Assembly (NCBI RefSeq): GCF_036373705.1
Contig: NC_089863.1
Location: forward strand, 1,557,444-1,621,443
DNA: 64,000 nucleotides
Source: Amia ocellicauda
Lineage: Eukaryota; Chordata; Actinopteri; Amiiformes; Amiidae
Direction: 5' to 3'
The position numbers and the translations under genes are program-made. Positions 33,435 to 46,936 of this stretch are shown in pieces. Within the stretch, counting starts at the first letter, position 1. Each line of letters begins with the position of its first letter. Below the pieces are notes generated by a model. It was not told where the DNA came from. It did no database searches and was given only the letters and a program-made list of their open reading frames with translations.

Positions 33435-35225
33435 TGTATATAATTCTAGTGAAATAACTGGATTAAAAGATGACAATATAAAGAACTCAAACTTCAATAT
33501 ATATCTAAAAATAAAAGCATTTCCAGTAAAATAAAATACTTCTCAATGTAGAATGTGACTCAAATAACTTAACATTATCATAAATAGCATCTCCAGTGTT
33601 AGTCCTAAGTCTTACATTTAAGTTTTCACTTGAAGATTTAGCTGCTTCACCTGAAACAACTGCTACAACAATCATGCCACTTGCCCGTCTTTTACAGAGC
33701 CCTCTAATGCGACTGAGTTTCCTCTCTTCATCATGAGGGCAGATTCTTCTATAAGAAATATGTCTTATTTTACATGATTCTTTTACTCGGGGACTGACGT
33801 GTGGGCTACAGTGCAGGGTGAACTGCGCATGCTCCTTGGACACTGGGTTCTAGGCAGTGAAATACACTTTTAAAGACTACAAACCATCCCACCCTGCTCA
33901 CTGATTGGGTGAGGAAGGACCGTCACTCAAACCTAGTGGACCAATGGAGACCCAGGATCCACGCCTCCCTCTAAACCCCGCCCTCATGACAAAACCGGGC
34001 TGTAAACGAAACTAAAATCAAATCCAGAGAAATCAAAAGCAGAGATCACATCCTGTGTGTGAAATGGACTCCATCAGTGCGAGCTTTGGTCTCGCTTTTA
34101 AATTATTTGCTTTCAAGTTTTTTTTTTGCTTTTCATATCGTTTTTGTTTACAATTCTAGATCTTCTGCTTTCTATTGTTATGTTTTTGATCTCAACATCC
34201 ATTTTTTCTCAACTTTATTTTTCTCGGTTAAAATATATTTTATTTTGAATTCGTTACTCATGGCGGTAATTTGAGCCCATATTTCTGTCCTGTATCGGAC
34301 CGATATTGATACGGATTATCGGATCTGCGCATCTATACAAATAACTGTGTCAGACACAACAGGCAACTCACCACCAAGGGAGGAGGACCATCTGCTCGCC
34401 ATCTCTCTCTCTCTCTCTCACTCTCTCTCTCTCTTTCCTTTCCTCTTCTCTCTCTCTGTCTCTCTCAGCAGGAACATCTACGCAGTTCTCCCTCACAGCA
34501 GCACTTTCACTTTCTTTCTCTCTCAGCTCTTCCTTCCTGCCGCGTCATACATTTGTTTGTGTACAACGCTTACCAATAAATAAGTCTTTATTTTTGTTTT
34601 TCTTAACTTCATATAATTGAGCAATTAATTCTTAATATGTTTAAGTCAACAATATGCATAAGATATTGAGTAGAACTGACAAAACACTGCTAGTTGGATC
34701 AGCTTAATATTCCTATGAGTATGAACATGAATAAGCCATGTTGGTTGAACTTAGTTTTGTAGTTTTTGTCTGACAGTAATAGGTTTGTAGAATTTAGAGC
34801 TGAAATTACTTACAAAGATCCATGCAAATAGTTGCCTTTTTTAAGTAGAGACGGTGTATGTTTTTTTAGAGTCTAGGGTTGGCTCGATACCACTTTTTCT
34901 TTTCCGATACGTCAACCTTGACTATCTGCCGATACCGATACGATCTGATCTTTTTTTGGTCTCAAATACTAAGCTGTTAATATGCCATTGGTGTGGATGC
35001 ACTTTGCTTACGATAGCCATCTAAAAATCGTCATGCTCAAACTGTGAAACAAATTCTGTATTTACCTAAAGGAAAAAATACAAAGCCCACAACAGCGTGA
35101 CTTATGCAGTAGTGCTGCTTCCTTTTATTTAGTCACGGTTTTAAATTAAAAAAAACTATGAATCCTGAAATATCACTGAAAGTACAGCTTTGTACAAAAT
35201 AAAATGGCAGCATTTGGGCTATATA

Positions 35226-35894
35226 ACTGATCAGCCATAACAATATGATCACTGACAGGTGAAGTGAATGACACTGATAATCTCGTTATCATGGCACCTG
35301 TCAGTGGGTGGGATATATTAGGCAGCAAGTGAACATTTTGTCCTCAAAGTTGATGTGTTAGAAGCAGGAAAAATGGGCAGCATAAGGATCTCAGCGACTT
35401 TGACAAGGGCCAGATTGTGATGCTAGACGACTGGGTCACAGCATCTCCAAAACTGCAGCTCTTGTGGGGTGTTCCTGGTCTGCAGTGGTCAGTACCTATC
35501 AAAAGTGTCCAAGGAAGGAAAAGCGGTGAACTGCCGAAAGGGCCTACAATGGGCACGTGAGCATCAGAACTGGACCACGTCGCAATGGAAGAAGGTGGCC
35601 TGGTCTGATGAATCACGAGTTCAAGGTGTTGACTTGGCCTCCAAATTCCCCAGATCTCAATCCAATCGAGCATCTGTGGGATGTGCTGGGCAAACAAGTC
35701 CGATCCATGGAGGCCCCACCTGGCAACTTACAGGACTTAAAGGATCTGCTGCTAACGTCTTGGTGCCAGATACCACAGCACAGCTTCAGAGGTCTAGTGG
35801 AGTCCATGCCTCGACGGGTCAGGGCTGTTTTGGTGGCAAAAGGGGGACCTACACGATATTAGGCAGGTGGTCATAATGTTATGGCTGATCGGTG
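35226..35894 (+). mobile_element. Dead Tc1-like element, array copy 2
   Basis: Same structure as copy 1, with the same deletions and left-end loss. It differs by gtcgcaatgg (TSQW) where the other copies read gagcaatgg (TEQW). Confidence 0.85.
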
Positions 35895-37711
35895 TGTATA
35901 TAATTCTAGTGAAATAACTGGATTAAAAGATGACAATATAAAGAACTCAAACTTCAATATATATCAAAAAATAAAAGCATTTCCAGTAAAATAAAATACT
36001 TCTCAATGTAGAATGTGACTCAAATAACTTAACATTATCATAAATAGCATCTCCAGTGTTAGTCCTAAGTCTTACATTTAAGTTTTCACTTGAAGATTTA
36101 GCTGCTTCACCTGAAACAACTGCTACAACAATCATGCCACTTGCCCGTCTTTTACAGAGCCCTCTAATGCGACTGAGTTTCCTCTCTTCATCATGAGGGC
36201 AGATTCTTCTATAAGAAATATGTCTTATTTTACATGATTCTTTTACTCGGGGACTGACGTGTGGGCTACAGTGCAGGGTGAACTGCGCATGCTCCTTGGA
36301 CACTGGGTTCTAGGCAGTGAAATACACTTTTAAAGACTACAAACCATCCCACCCTGCTCACTGATTGGGTGAGGAAGAACCGTCACTCAAACCTAGTGGA
36401 CCAATGGAGACCCAGGATCCACGCCTCCCTCTAAACCCCGCCCTCATGACAAAACCGGGCTGTAAACGAAACTAAAATCAATCCAGAGAAATCAAAAGCA
36501 GAGATCACATCCTGTGTGTGAAATGGACTCCATCAGTGCGAGCTTTGGTCTCGCTTTTAAATTATTTGCTTTCAAGTTTTTTTTTTGCTTTTCATATCGT
36601 TTTTCTTTACAATTCTAGATCTTCTGCTTTCGATTGTTATGTTTTTGATCTCAACATCCATTTTTTCTCAACTTTATTTTTCTCGGTTACAATATATTTT
36701 ATTTTGAATTCGTTACTCATGGCGGTAATTTGAGCCCATATTTCTGTCCTGTATCGGACCGATATTGATACGGATTATCGGATCTGCGCATCTATACAAA
36801 TAACTGTGTCAGACACAACAGGCAACTCACCACCAAGGGAGGAGGACCATCTGCTCGCCATCTCTCTCTCACTCTCTCTCTCACTCTCTCTCTCTCTCTC
36901 TCTCTCACTCTCTCTCTCTCTTTCCTTTCCTCTTCTCTCTCCCTGTCTCTCTCAGCAGGAACATCTACGCAGTTCTCCCTCACAGCAGCACTTTCACTTT
37001 CTTTCTCTCTCAGCTCTTCCTTCCTGCCGCGTCATACATTTGTTTGTGTACAACGCTTACCAATAAATAAGTCTTTATTTTTGTTTTTCTTAACTTCATA
37101 TAATTGAGCAATTAATTCTTAATATGTTTAAGTCAACAATATGCATAAGATATTGAGTAGAACTGACAAAACACTGCTAGTTGGATCAGCTTAATATTCC
37201 TATGAGTATGAACATGAATAAGCCATGTTGGTTGAACTTAGTTTTGTAGTTTTTGTCTGACAGTAATAGGTTTGTAGAATTTAGAGCTGAAATTACTTAC
37301 AAAGATCCATGCAAATAGTTGCCTTTTTTAAGTAGAGACGGTGTATGTTTTTTTAGAGTGTAGGGTTGGCTCGATACCACTTTTTCTTTTCCGATACGTC
37401 AACCTTGACTATCTGCCGATACCGATACGATCTGATCTTTTTTTGGTCTCAAATACTAAGCTGTTAATATGCCATTGGTATGGATGCACTTTGCTTACGA
37501 TAGCCATCTAAAAATCGTCATGCTCAAACTGTGAAACAAATTCTGTATTTCCCTAAAGGAAAAAATACAAAGCCCACAACAGCGTGACTTATGCAGTAGT
37601 GCTGCTTCCTTTTATTTAGTCACGGTTTTAAATTAAAAAAACTATGAATCCTGAAATATCACTGAAAGTACAGCTTTGTACAAAATAAAATGGCAGCATT
37701 TGGGCTATATA

Positions 37712-38380
37712 ACTGATCAGCCATAACAATATGATCACTGACAGGTGAAGTGAATGACACTGATAATCTCGTTATCATGGCACCTGTCAGTGGGTGGGAT
37801 ATATTAGGCAGCAAGTGAACATTTTGTCCTCAAAGTTGATGTGTTAGAAGCAGGAAAAATGGGCAGCGTAAGGATCTCAGCGACTTTGACAAGGGCCAGA
37901 TTGTGATGCTAGACGACTGGGTCACAGCATCTCCAAAACTGCAGCTCTTGTGGGGTGTTCCTGGTCTGGAGTGGTCAGTACCTATCAAAAGTGTCCAAGG
38001 AAGGAAAAGCGGTGAACTGCCGAAAGGGCCTACAATGGGCACGTGAGCATCAGAACTGGACCACGGAGCAATGGAAGAAGGTGGCCTGGTCTGATGAATC
38101 ACGAGTTCAAGGTGTTGACTTGGCCTCCAAATTCCCCAGATCTCAATCCAATCGAGCATCTGTGGGATGTGCTGGGCAAACAAGTCCGATCCATGGAGGC
38201 CCCACCTGGCAACTTACAGGACTTAAAGGATCTGCTGCTAACGTCTTGGTGCCAGATACCACAGCACAGCTTCAGAGGTCTAGTGGAGTCCATGCCTCGA
38301 CGGGTCAGGGCTGTTTTGGTGGCAAAAGGGGGACCTACACGATATTAGGCAGGTGGTCATAATGTTATGGCTGATCGGTG
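37712..38380 (+). mobile_element. Dead Tc1-like element, array copy 3
   Basis: Same structure and deletions; a single change replaces the usual gtctgcag with gtctggag. Confidence 0.85.
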
Positions 38381-39370
38381 TGTATATAATTCTAGTGAAA
38401 TAACTGGATTAAAAGATGACAATATAAAGAACTCAAACTTCAATATATATCAAAAAATAAAAGCATTTCCAGTAAAATAAAATACTTCTCAATGTAGAAT
38501 GTGACTCAAATAACTTAACATTATCATAAATAGCATCTCCAGTGTTAGTCCTAAGTCTTACATTTAAGTTTTCACTTGAAGATTTAGCTGCTTCACCTGA
38601 AACAACTGCTACAACAATCATGCCACTTGCCCGTCTTTTACAGAGCCCTCTAATGCGACTGAGTTTCCTCTCTTCATCATGAGGGCAGATTCTTCTATAA
38701 GAAATATGTCTTATTTTACATGATTCTTTTACTCGGGGACTGACGTGTGGGCTACAGTGCAGGGTGAACTGCGCATGCTCCTTGGACACTGGGTTCTAGG
38801 CAGTGAAATACACTTTTAAAGACTACAAACCATCCCACCCTGCTCACTGATTGGGTGAGGAAGAACCGTCACTCAAACCTAGTGGACCAATGGAGACCCA
38901 GGATCCACGCCTCCCTCTAAACCCCGCCCTCATGACAAAACCGGGCTGTAAACGAAACTAAAATCAAATCCAGAGAAATCAAAAGCAGAGATCACATCCT
39001 GTGTGTGAAATGGACTCCATCAGTGCGAGCTTTGGTCTCGCTTTTAAATTATTTGCTTTCAAGTTATTTTTTTGCTTTTCATATCGTTTTTGTTTACAAT
39101 TCTAGATCTTCTGCTTTCGATTGTTATGTTTTTGATTTCAACATCCATTTTTTCTCAACTTTATTTTTCTCGGTTACAATATATTTTATTTTGAATTCGT
39201 TACTCATGGCGGTAATTTGAGCCCATATTTCTGTCCTGTATCGGACCGATATTGATACGGATTATCGGATCTGCGCATCTATACAAATAACTGTGTCAGA
39301 CACAACAGGCAACTCACCACCAAGGGAGGAGGACCATCTGCTCGCCATCTCTCTCTCACTCTCTCTCTCA

Positions 39371-39401
<31 letters not shown>

Positions 39402-40200
39402 TCTCTCTCTTTCCTTTCCTCTTCTCTCTCTCTGTCTCTCTCAGCAGGAACATCTACGCAGTTCTCCCTCACAGCAGCACTTTCACTTTCTTTCTCTCTC
39501 AGCTCTTCCTTCCTGCCGCGTCATACATTTGTTTGTGTACAACGCTTACCAATAAATAAGTCTTTATTTTTGTTTTTCTTAACTTCATATAATTGAGCAA
39601 TTAATTCTTAATATGTTTAAGTCAACAATATGCATAAGATATTGAGTAGAACTGACAAAACACTGCTAGTTGGATCAGCTTAATATTCCTATGAGTATGA
39701 ACATGAATAAGCCATGTTGGTTGAACTTAGTTTTGTAGTTTTTGTCTGACAGTAATAGGTTTGTAGAATTTAGAGCTGAAATTACTTACAAAGATCCATG
39801 CAAATAGTTGCCTTTCTTAAGTAGAGACGGTGTATGTTTTTTTAGAGTCTAGGGTTGGCTCGATACCACTTTTTCTTTTCCGATACGTCAACCTTGACTA
39901 TCTGCCGATACCGATACGATCTGATCTTTTTTTGGTCTCAAATACTAAGCTGTTAATATGCCATTGGTATGGATGCACTTTGCTTACGATAGCCATCTAA
40001 AAATCGTCATGCTCAAACTGTGAAACAAATTCTGTATTTCCCTAAAGGAAAAAATACAAAGCCCACAACAGCGTGACTTATGCAGTAGTGCTGCTTCCTT
40101 TTATTTAGTCACGGTTTTAAATTAAAAAAACTATGAATCCTGAAATATCACTGAAAGTACAGCTTTGTACAAAATAAAATGGCAGCATTTGGGCTATATA

Positions 40201-40869
40201 ACTGATCAGCCATAACAATATGATCACTGACAGGTGAAGTGAATGACACTGATAATCTCGTTATCATGGCACCTGTCAGTGGGTGGGATATATTAGGCAG
40301 CAAGTGAACATTTTGTCCTCAAAGTTGATGTGTTAGAAGCAGGAAAAATGGGCAGCGTAAGGATCTCAGCGACTTTGACAAGGGCCAGATTGTGATGCTA
40401 GACGACTGGGTCACAGCATCTCCAAAACTGCAGCTCTTGTGGGGTGTTCCTGGTCTGCAGTGGTCAGTACCTATCAAAAGTGTCCAAGGAAGGAAAAGCG
40501 GTGAACTGCCGAAAGGGCCTACAATGGGCACGTGAGCATCAGAACTGGACCACGGAGCAATGGAAGAAGGTGGCCTGGTCTGATGAATCACGAGTTCAAG
40601 GTGTTGACTTGGCCTCCAAATTCCCCAGATCTCAATCCAATCGAGCATCTGTGGGATGTGCTGGGCAAACAAGTCCGATCCATGGAGGCCCCACCTGGCA
40701 ACTTACAGGACTTAAAGGATCTGCTGCTAACGTCTTGGTGCCAGATACCACAGCACAGCTTCAGAGGTCTAGTGGAGTCCATGCCTCGACGGGTCAGGGC
40801 TGTTTTGGTGGCAAAAGGGGGACCTACACGATATTAGGCAGGTGGTCATAATGTTATGGCTGATCGGTG
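40201..40869 (+). mobile_element. Dead Tc1-like element, array copy 4
   Basis: Same structure and deletions as the other array copies. Confidence 0.85.
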
Positions 40870-42687
40870 TGTATATAATTCTAGTGAAATAACTGGATTA
40901 AAAGATGACAATATAAAGAACTCAAACTTCAATATATATCTAAAAATAAAAGCATTTCCAGTAAAATAAAATACTTCTCAATGTAGAATGTGACTCAAAT
41001 AACTTAACATTATCATAAATAGCATCTCCAGTGTTAGTCCTAAGTCTTACATTTAAGTTTTCACTTGAAGATTTAGCTGCTTCACCTGAAACAACTGCTA
41101 CAACAATCATGCCACTTGCCCGTCTTTTACAGAGCCCTCTAATGCGACTGAGTTTCCTCTCTTCATCATGAGGGCAGATTCTTCTATAAGAAATATGTCT
41201 TATTTTACATGATTCTTTTACTCGGGAACTGACGTGTGGGCTACAGTGCAGGGTGAACTGCGCATGCTCCTTGGACACTGGGTTCTAGGCAGTGAAATAC
41301 ACTTTTAAAGACTACAAACCATCCCACCCTGCTCACTGATTGGGTGAGGAAGAACCGTCACTCAAACCTAGTGGACCAATGGAGACCCAGGATCCACGCC
41401 TCCCTCTAAACCCCGCCCTCATGACAAAACCGGGCTGTAAACGAAACTAAAATCAAATCCAGAGAAATCAAAAGCAGAGATCACATCCTGTGTGTGAAAT
41501 GGACTCCATCAGTGCGAGCTTTGGTCTCGCTTTTAAATTATTTGCTTTCAAGTTTTTTTTTTGCTTTTCATATCGTTTTTGTTTACAATTCTAGATCTTC
41601 TGCTTTCGATTGTTATGTTTTTGATCTCAACATCCATTTTTTCTCAACTTTATTTTTCTCGGTTACAATATATTTTATTTTGAATTCGTTACTCATGGCG
41701 GTAATTTGAGCCCATATTTCTGTCCTGTATCGGACCGATATTGATACGGATTATCGGATCTGCGCATCTATACAAATAACTGTGTCAGACACAACAGGCA
41801 ACTCACCACCAAGGGAGGAGGACCATCTGCTCGCCATCTCTCTCTCACTCTCTCTCTCACTCTCTCTCTCTCTCTCTCTCTCACTCTCTCTCTCTCTTTC
41901 CTTTCCTCTTCTCTCTCTCTGTCTCTCTCAGCAGGAACATCTACGCAGTTCTCCCTCACAGCAGCACTTTCACTTTCTTTCTCTCTCAGCTCTTCCTTCC
42001 TGCCGCGTCATACATTTGTTTGTGTACAACGCTTACCAATAAATAAGTCTTTATTTTTGTTTTTCTTAACTTCATATAATTGAGCAATTAATTCTTAATA
42101 TGTTTAAGTCAACAATATGCATAAGATATTGAGTAGAACTGACAAAACACTGCTAGTTGGATCAGCTTAATATTCCTATGAGTATGAACATGAATAAGCC
42201 ATGTTGGTTGAACTTAGTTTTGTAGTTTTTGTCTGACAGTAATAGGTTTGTAGAATTTAGAGCTGAAATTACTTACAAAGATCCATGCAAATAGTTGCCT
42301 TTTTTAAGTAGAGACGGTGTATGTTTTTTTAGAGTGTAGGGTTGGCTCGATACCACTTTTTCTTTTCCGATACGTCAACCTTGACTATCTGCCGATACCG
42401 ATACGATCTGATCTTTTTTTGGTCTCAAATACTAAGCTGTTAATATGCCATTGGTATGGATGCACTTTGCTTACGATAGCCATCTAAAAATCGTCATGCT
42501 CAAACTGTGAAACAAATTCTGTATTTCCCTAAAGGAAAAAATACAAAGCCCACAACAGCGTGACTTATGCAGTAGTGCTGCTTCCTTTTATTTAGTCACG
42601 GTTTTAAATTAAAAAAACTATGAATCCTGAAATATCACTGAAAGTACAGCTTTGTACAAAATAAAATGGCAGCATTTGGGCTATATA

Positions 42688-43356
42688 ACTGATCAGCCAT
42701 AACAATATGATCACTGACAGGTGAAGTGAATGACACTGATAATCTCGTTATCATGGCACCTGTCAGTGGGTGGGATATATTAGGCAGCAAGTGAACATTT
42801 TGTCCTCAAAGTTGATGTGTTAGAAGCAGGAAAAATGGGCAGCGTAAGGATCTCAGCGACTTTGACAAGGGCCAGATTGTGATGCTAGACGACTGGGTCA
42901 CAGCATCTCCAAAACTGCAGCTCTTGTGGGGTGTTCCTGGTCTGCAGTGGTCAGTACCTATCAAAAGTGTCCAAGGAAGGAAAAGCGGTGAACTGCCGAA
43001 AGGGCCTACAATGGGCACGTGAGCATCAGAACTGGACCACGGAGCAATGGAAGAAGGTGGCCTGGTCTGATGAATCACGAGTTCAAGGTGTTGACTTGGC
43101 CTCCAAATTCCCCAGATCTCAATCCAATCGAGCATCTGTGGGATGTGCTGGGCAAACAAGTCCGATCCATGGAGGCCCCACCTGGCAACTTACAGGACTT
43201 AAAGGATCTGCTGCTAACGTCTTGGTGCCAGATACCACAGCACAGCTTCAGAGGTCTAGTGGAGTCCATGCCTCGACGGGTCAGGGCTGTTTTGGTGGCA
43301 AAAGGGGGACCTACACGATATTAGGCAGGTGGTCATAATGTTATGGCTGATCGGTG
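42688..43356 (+). mobile_element. Dead Tc1-like element, array copy 5
   Basis: Same structure and deletions as the other array copies. In this last unit the downstream minus-strand frame is broken near 43703-43715 (tcttatactcggggg in place of tcttttactcgggg), which argues against that frame being a gene. Confidence 0.85.
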
Positions 43357-44501
43357 TGTATATAATTCTAGTGAAATAACTGGATTAAAAGATGACAATA
43401 TAAAGAACTCAAACTTCAATATATATCTAAAAATAAAAGCATTTCCAGTAAAATAAAATACTTCTCAATGTAGAATGTGACTCAAATAACTTAACATTAT
43501 CATAAATAGCATCTCCAGTGTTAGTCCTAAGTCTTACATTTAAGTTTTCACTTGAAGATTTAGCTGCTTCACCTGAAACAACTGCTACAACAATCATGCC
43601 ACTTGCCCGTCTTTTACAGAGCCCTCTAATGCGACTGAGTTTCCTCTCTTCATCATGAGGGCAGATTCTTCTATAAGAAATATGTCTTATTTTACATGAT
43701 TCTTATACTCGGGGGACTGACGTGTGGGCTACAGTGCAGGGTGAACTGCGCATGCTCCTTGGACACTGGGTTCTAGGCAGTGAAATACACTTTTAAAGAC
43801 TACAAACCATCCCACCCTGCTCACTGATTGGGTGAGGAAGGACCGTCACTCAAACCTAGTGGACCAATGGAGACCCAGGATCCACGCCTCCCTCTAAACC
43901 CCGCCCTCATGACAAAACCGGGCTGTAAACGAAACTAAAATCAAATCCAGAGAAATCAAAAGCAGAGATCACATCCTGTGTGTGAAATGGACTCCATCAG
44001 TGCGAGCTTTGGTCTCGCTTTTAAATTATTTGATTTCAAGTTTTTGTTTTGCTTTTCATATCGTTTTTGTTTACAATTCTAGATCTTCTGCTTTCGATTG
44101 TTATGTTTTTGATCTCAACATCCATTTTTTCTCAACTTTATTTTTCTCGCTTACAATATATTTTATTTTGAATTCGTTACTCATGGCGGTAATTTGAGCC
44201 CATATTTCTGTCCTGTATCGGACCGATATTGATACGGATTATCGGATCTGCGCATCTATACAAATAACTGTGTCAGACACAACAGGCAACTCACCACCAA
44301 GGGAGGAGGACCATCTGCTCGCCATCTCTCTCTCTCTCTCTCACTCTCTCTCTCTCTTTCCTTTCCTCTTCTCTCTCTCTGTCTCTCTCAGCAGGAACAT
44401 CTATGCAGTTCTCCCTCATAGCAGCACTTTCACTTTCTTTCTCTCTCAGCTCTTCCTTCCTGCCGCGTCTCTCCGCTCAGTTGAGTTATTGGAAACCACT
44501 A

Positions 44502-44703
44502 TGGCAAGCCAAACTGTCATTTAGAGATATCTCACAATACAATTCAAGATATCTTATGTTGAATTTGAGATATCTTGAATTGCATTTGAGATATCTCAAA
44601 TTAACTCTATTTGAAGATACCTCAAATTCAATTCAATATATCTCAAATTCAATTCAGTATATCTCAAATTCAATTCAATATATCTCAAATTCAACATAAG
44701 ATA
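44502..44703. mobile_element. Rearranged copy of the palindromic MITE
   Basis: Left end TGGCAAGCCAAACTGTCATT matches the MITE at 10176 with one inserted base. The interior is expanded with repeated atatctcaaattcaa words. The right terminus is gone: the sequence runs straight into ccaccgacaagacac, equivalent to 10825-10840. Confidence 0.75.
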
Positions 44704-45313
44704 TCCCACCGACAAGACACACAGGGCCCCCTCCCTCTCAGGGCCCCCTGAATCCTCATCACCTTTCTTTGAAATGTACTTAATGTCGGGGGAAATGTGA
44801 TTAAACTTGTGTTTTCATTCTTAATGTCTGAATGAATGTTACTAGTTAGTTGTGCTGAAGGCTGTTCAAACTTCTTACTGTCAATACAACCAAGACCACT
44901 AAGCTCTTCAGACTGCACCCCCAAGCTATTGTAATGTGTAAATCATACAAATATACATACACACATAGGCTTGTGCTTAAAACTTATTGAGTTTATTTAC
45001 TTTATCTTATTGCATAAATTGATTACATTAGATATTTATTTTACAGAACATGGTTTGTTACTAATATTATTACAAATGCAGCTTTTATTGAGTTTTATTT
45101 GAGTTTTAACAGTTTTTAAATATACATTCTATTATTGTTATCTATTTAAGGATTTCTCAAGTATGTTAGTTTCATTAAATGTAGTGTACATGGTGGTGTG
45201 AATATACACCTGTACACACACACACACACACACACACTGAAAGTTTCCATTTAAATTGTCTGCATTCTATTTCTTAAAATGTTGTATATATATCACGGTG
45301 AAGTGTATGACAC

Positions 45314-45368
<55 letters not shown>

Positions 45369-45484
45369 TTATTCCTTATTTCTTTATTTGTTTGCACTTT
45401 TCATTCACATGTTTTCGTTTCACCTATCGAGTGTTATCGAGTTATTATTCTTATTCTTATTTTATTATATTGTCACTGATTTTG
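44704..45484. other. Non-coding copy of 10826-11578
   Basis: (CA)n at about 45215-45237 and an expanded (ATT)n at about 45316-45366. No gene. Confidence 0.6.
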
Positions 45485-46497
45485 TGATGTGGTGGTGGGA
45501 TTTAAATTGTCTCCCTTTCTTTGTGGCAATAGAAGATGGGTCTTTTCTCCTGAGTGGGAAGAGTAAGCAATCAAAAGCAGAAAGGCATTTTGCACTATTT
45601 TGCCGGGGGAAAAGAGGAAGGCAGTCTTCCTTGACGCCGCAGGACGCTGTCTAAGCCAAGCCTGCACACTTATCAGGCCGAACCCGAGACGCCACGGCTG
45701 TGCGGCAGTCTAGGGGGATTCCTACGGTACAGAGGCTCCAGGGACTAGGACTGCATACCATATAAGTGAACTGCATTCTGCTTTTCCAGTCACAGAAATA
45801 CAGTGGACGGACTGAATTTGTTGAACCGGCTTTATTTTGGTGCTTCATATAATCTTTCCCCCGTGCTGAGACGCTGCTTCCTGTCTGTGGAGACAAAGAA
45901 CTGTGATCTATCTTTGGTTATACAAACCTTAGGCATTTGTCCCCTTTATCTTTCAGCCAAAGCTCTCCCTGCCGGTTTGCTATTTTTTATACAGACATTA
46001 AGCGTTTGTCACTTTATCTTCACCTGAAGCTCTTCATACCTGCCGACATTTCTTGAGTTGGACAGGAGTCTGCAGAGATCTAAGAAAAAGGAGACGATTA
46101 GATGTGTTTGTGCTGCATCGGGCTGAGGATTGTTATTGTAAGAAGTGGGAGGAGGCAGTGGAGATTGTCAGTCCCAGATCCTAATCCTTTAGATTTTTTG
46201 TATTAGGGTTTTAATTTGGTGCCAGATTTGATATAAAGGCGGTTTTAGTTTTAGTTAGTTTATATTTAATTAAAAATTGTTCTCTGCTGCTGCCTCAGAC
46301 TTCCTGTCCTGAGGATAGTGGTTATCGGCTTATATTTCATTCGTGTTGTTTGTATTGTAAAAATAAATATAATTGTATTTACCTGGTTGTCCTGATTTGG
46401 TGAACAAGATCCGAGGTCCCTGTGCGATGAGGGTGTGTTCCTTGACTCTAAAACAAAGTGTCGTAGTCTCGTGTCTCGGCTACATCATATAGCTTGT
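45485..46497 (+). mobile_element. Possible gypsy-like LTR, copy 2
   Basis: Second copy of 11579-12596 with the same TGATGT and ACATCA ends, the TATA-like site and the aaataaatata signal. Differences are scattered substitutions and a short deletion near 46150. Confidence 0.3.
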
Positions 46498-46936
46498 TAC
46501 ATATATTCAGGATTTTCTAAGGTTTAGACCATTTAGACTGACTTGTCATTCTTGATCTCTGTAAGTAAAAGCTGCTAACTAGTAAAGCTGTGCAAAGGGG
46601 GGATTGGCTGAAACTGATTAGGGCCTGTAAAACCTGGAGCACTGACCTCCATCCTGCACTCCACTACACTGTGTGAACACTGAGAGTAATCTACACAACC
46701 CTAAATCAACCCCTTATCTTGTATATACACACACACCACACACCTTTATCATTGTATTTACTGAACCTTACACTAAATGTCTTTAAATACCGTGTTCGCT
46801 ACTGTCTGTAACTCTGAATTCATTGTATTGAGTAGTAGAGATTATATTGATGATCTGAATTGTTGAAATTTCTGCATTTCCATTTCTTTTAACTTTAATC
46901 TGTATTCGGTCAAGTTCAACAACATCTAAAGGGCCC

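Larger units (their letters stand above)
32096..44467. repeat. Tandem array of five 2.49-kb units
   Basis: Five head-to-tail copies: 32096-34544, 34545-37031, 37032-39520, 39521-42007 and 42008-44467. Internal units join at gccgcg/tcatacatttg. They are almost identical; differences are mostly single bases and CT-tract length. Each unit has an A/T-rich start, a Tc1-like element, a region with an open minus-strand frame of about 112-118 codons in most copies (unrecognised), the shared ctaaaccccgccctcatgac segment and a CT microsatellite. The first unit starts with unique tcatacaattg sequence and the last continues into 44468 without a repeat junction. Confidence 0.95.

Noticed and set aside
33505..33843. 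Minus-strand open frame of 112-118 codons repeated in the 2.49-kb array
   Set aside because: No recognisable family, it is broken in the fifth unit, and its conservation is explained by recent amplification.
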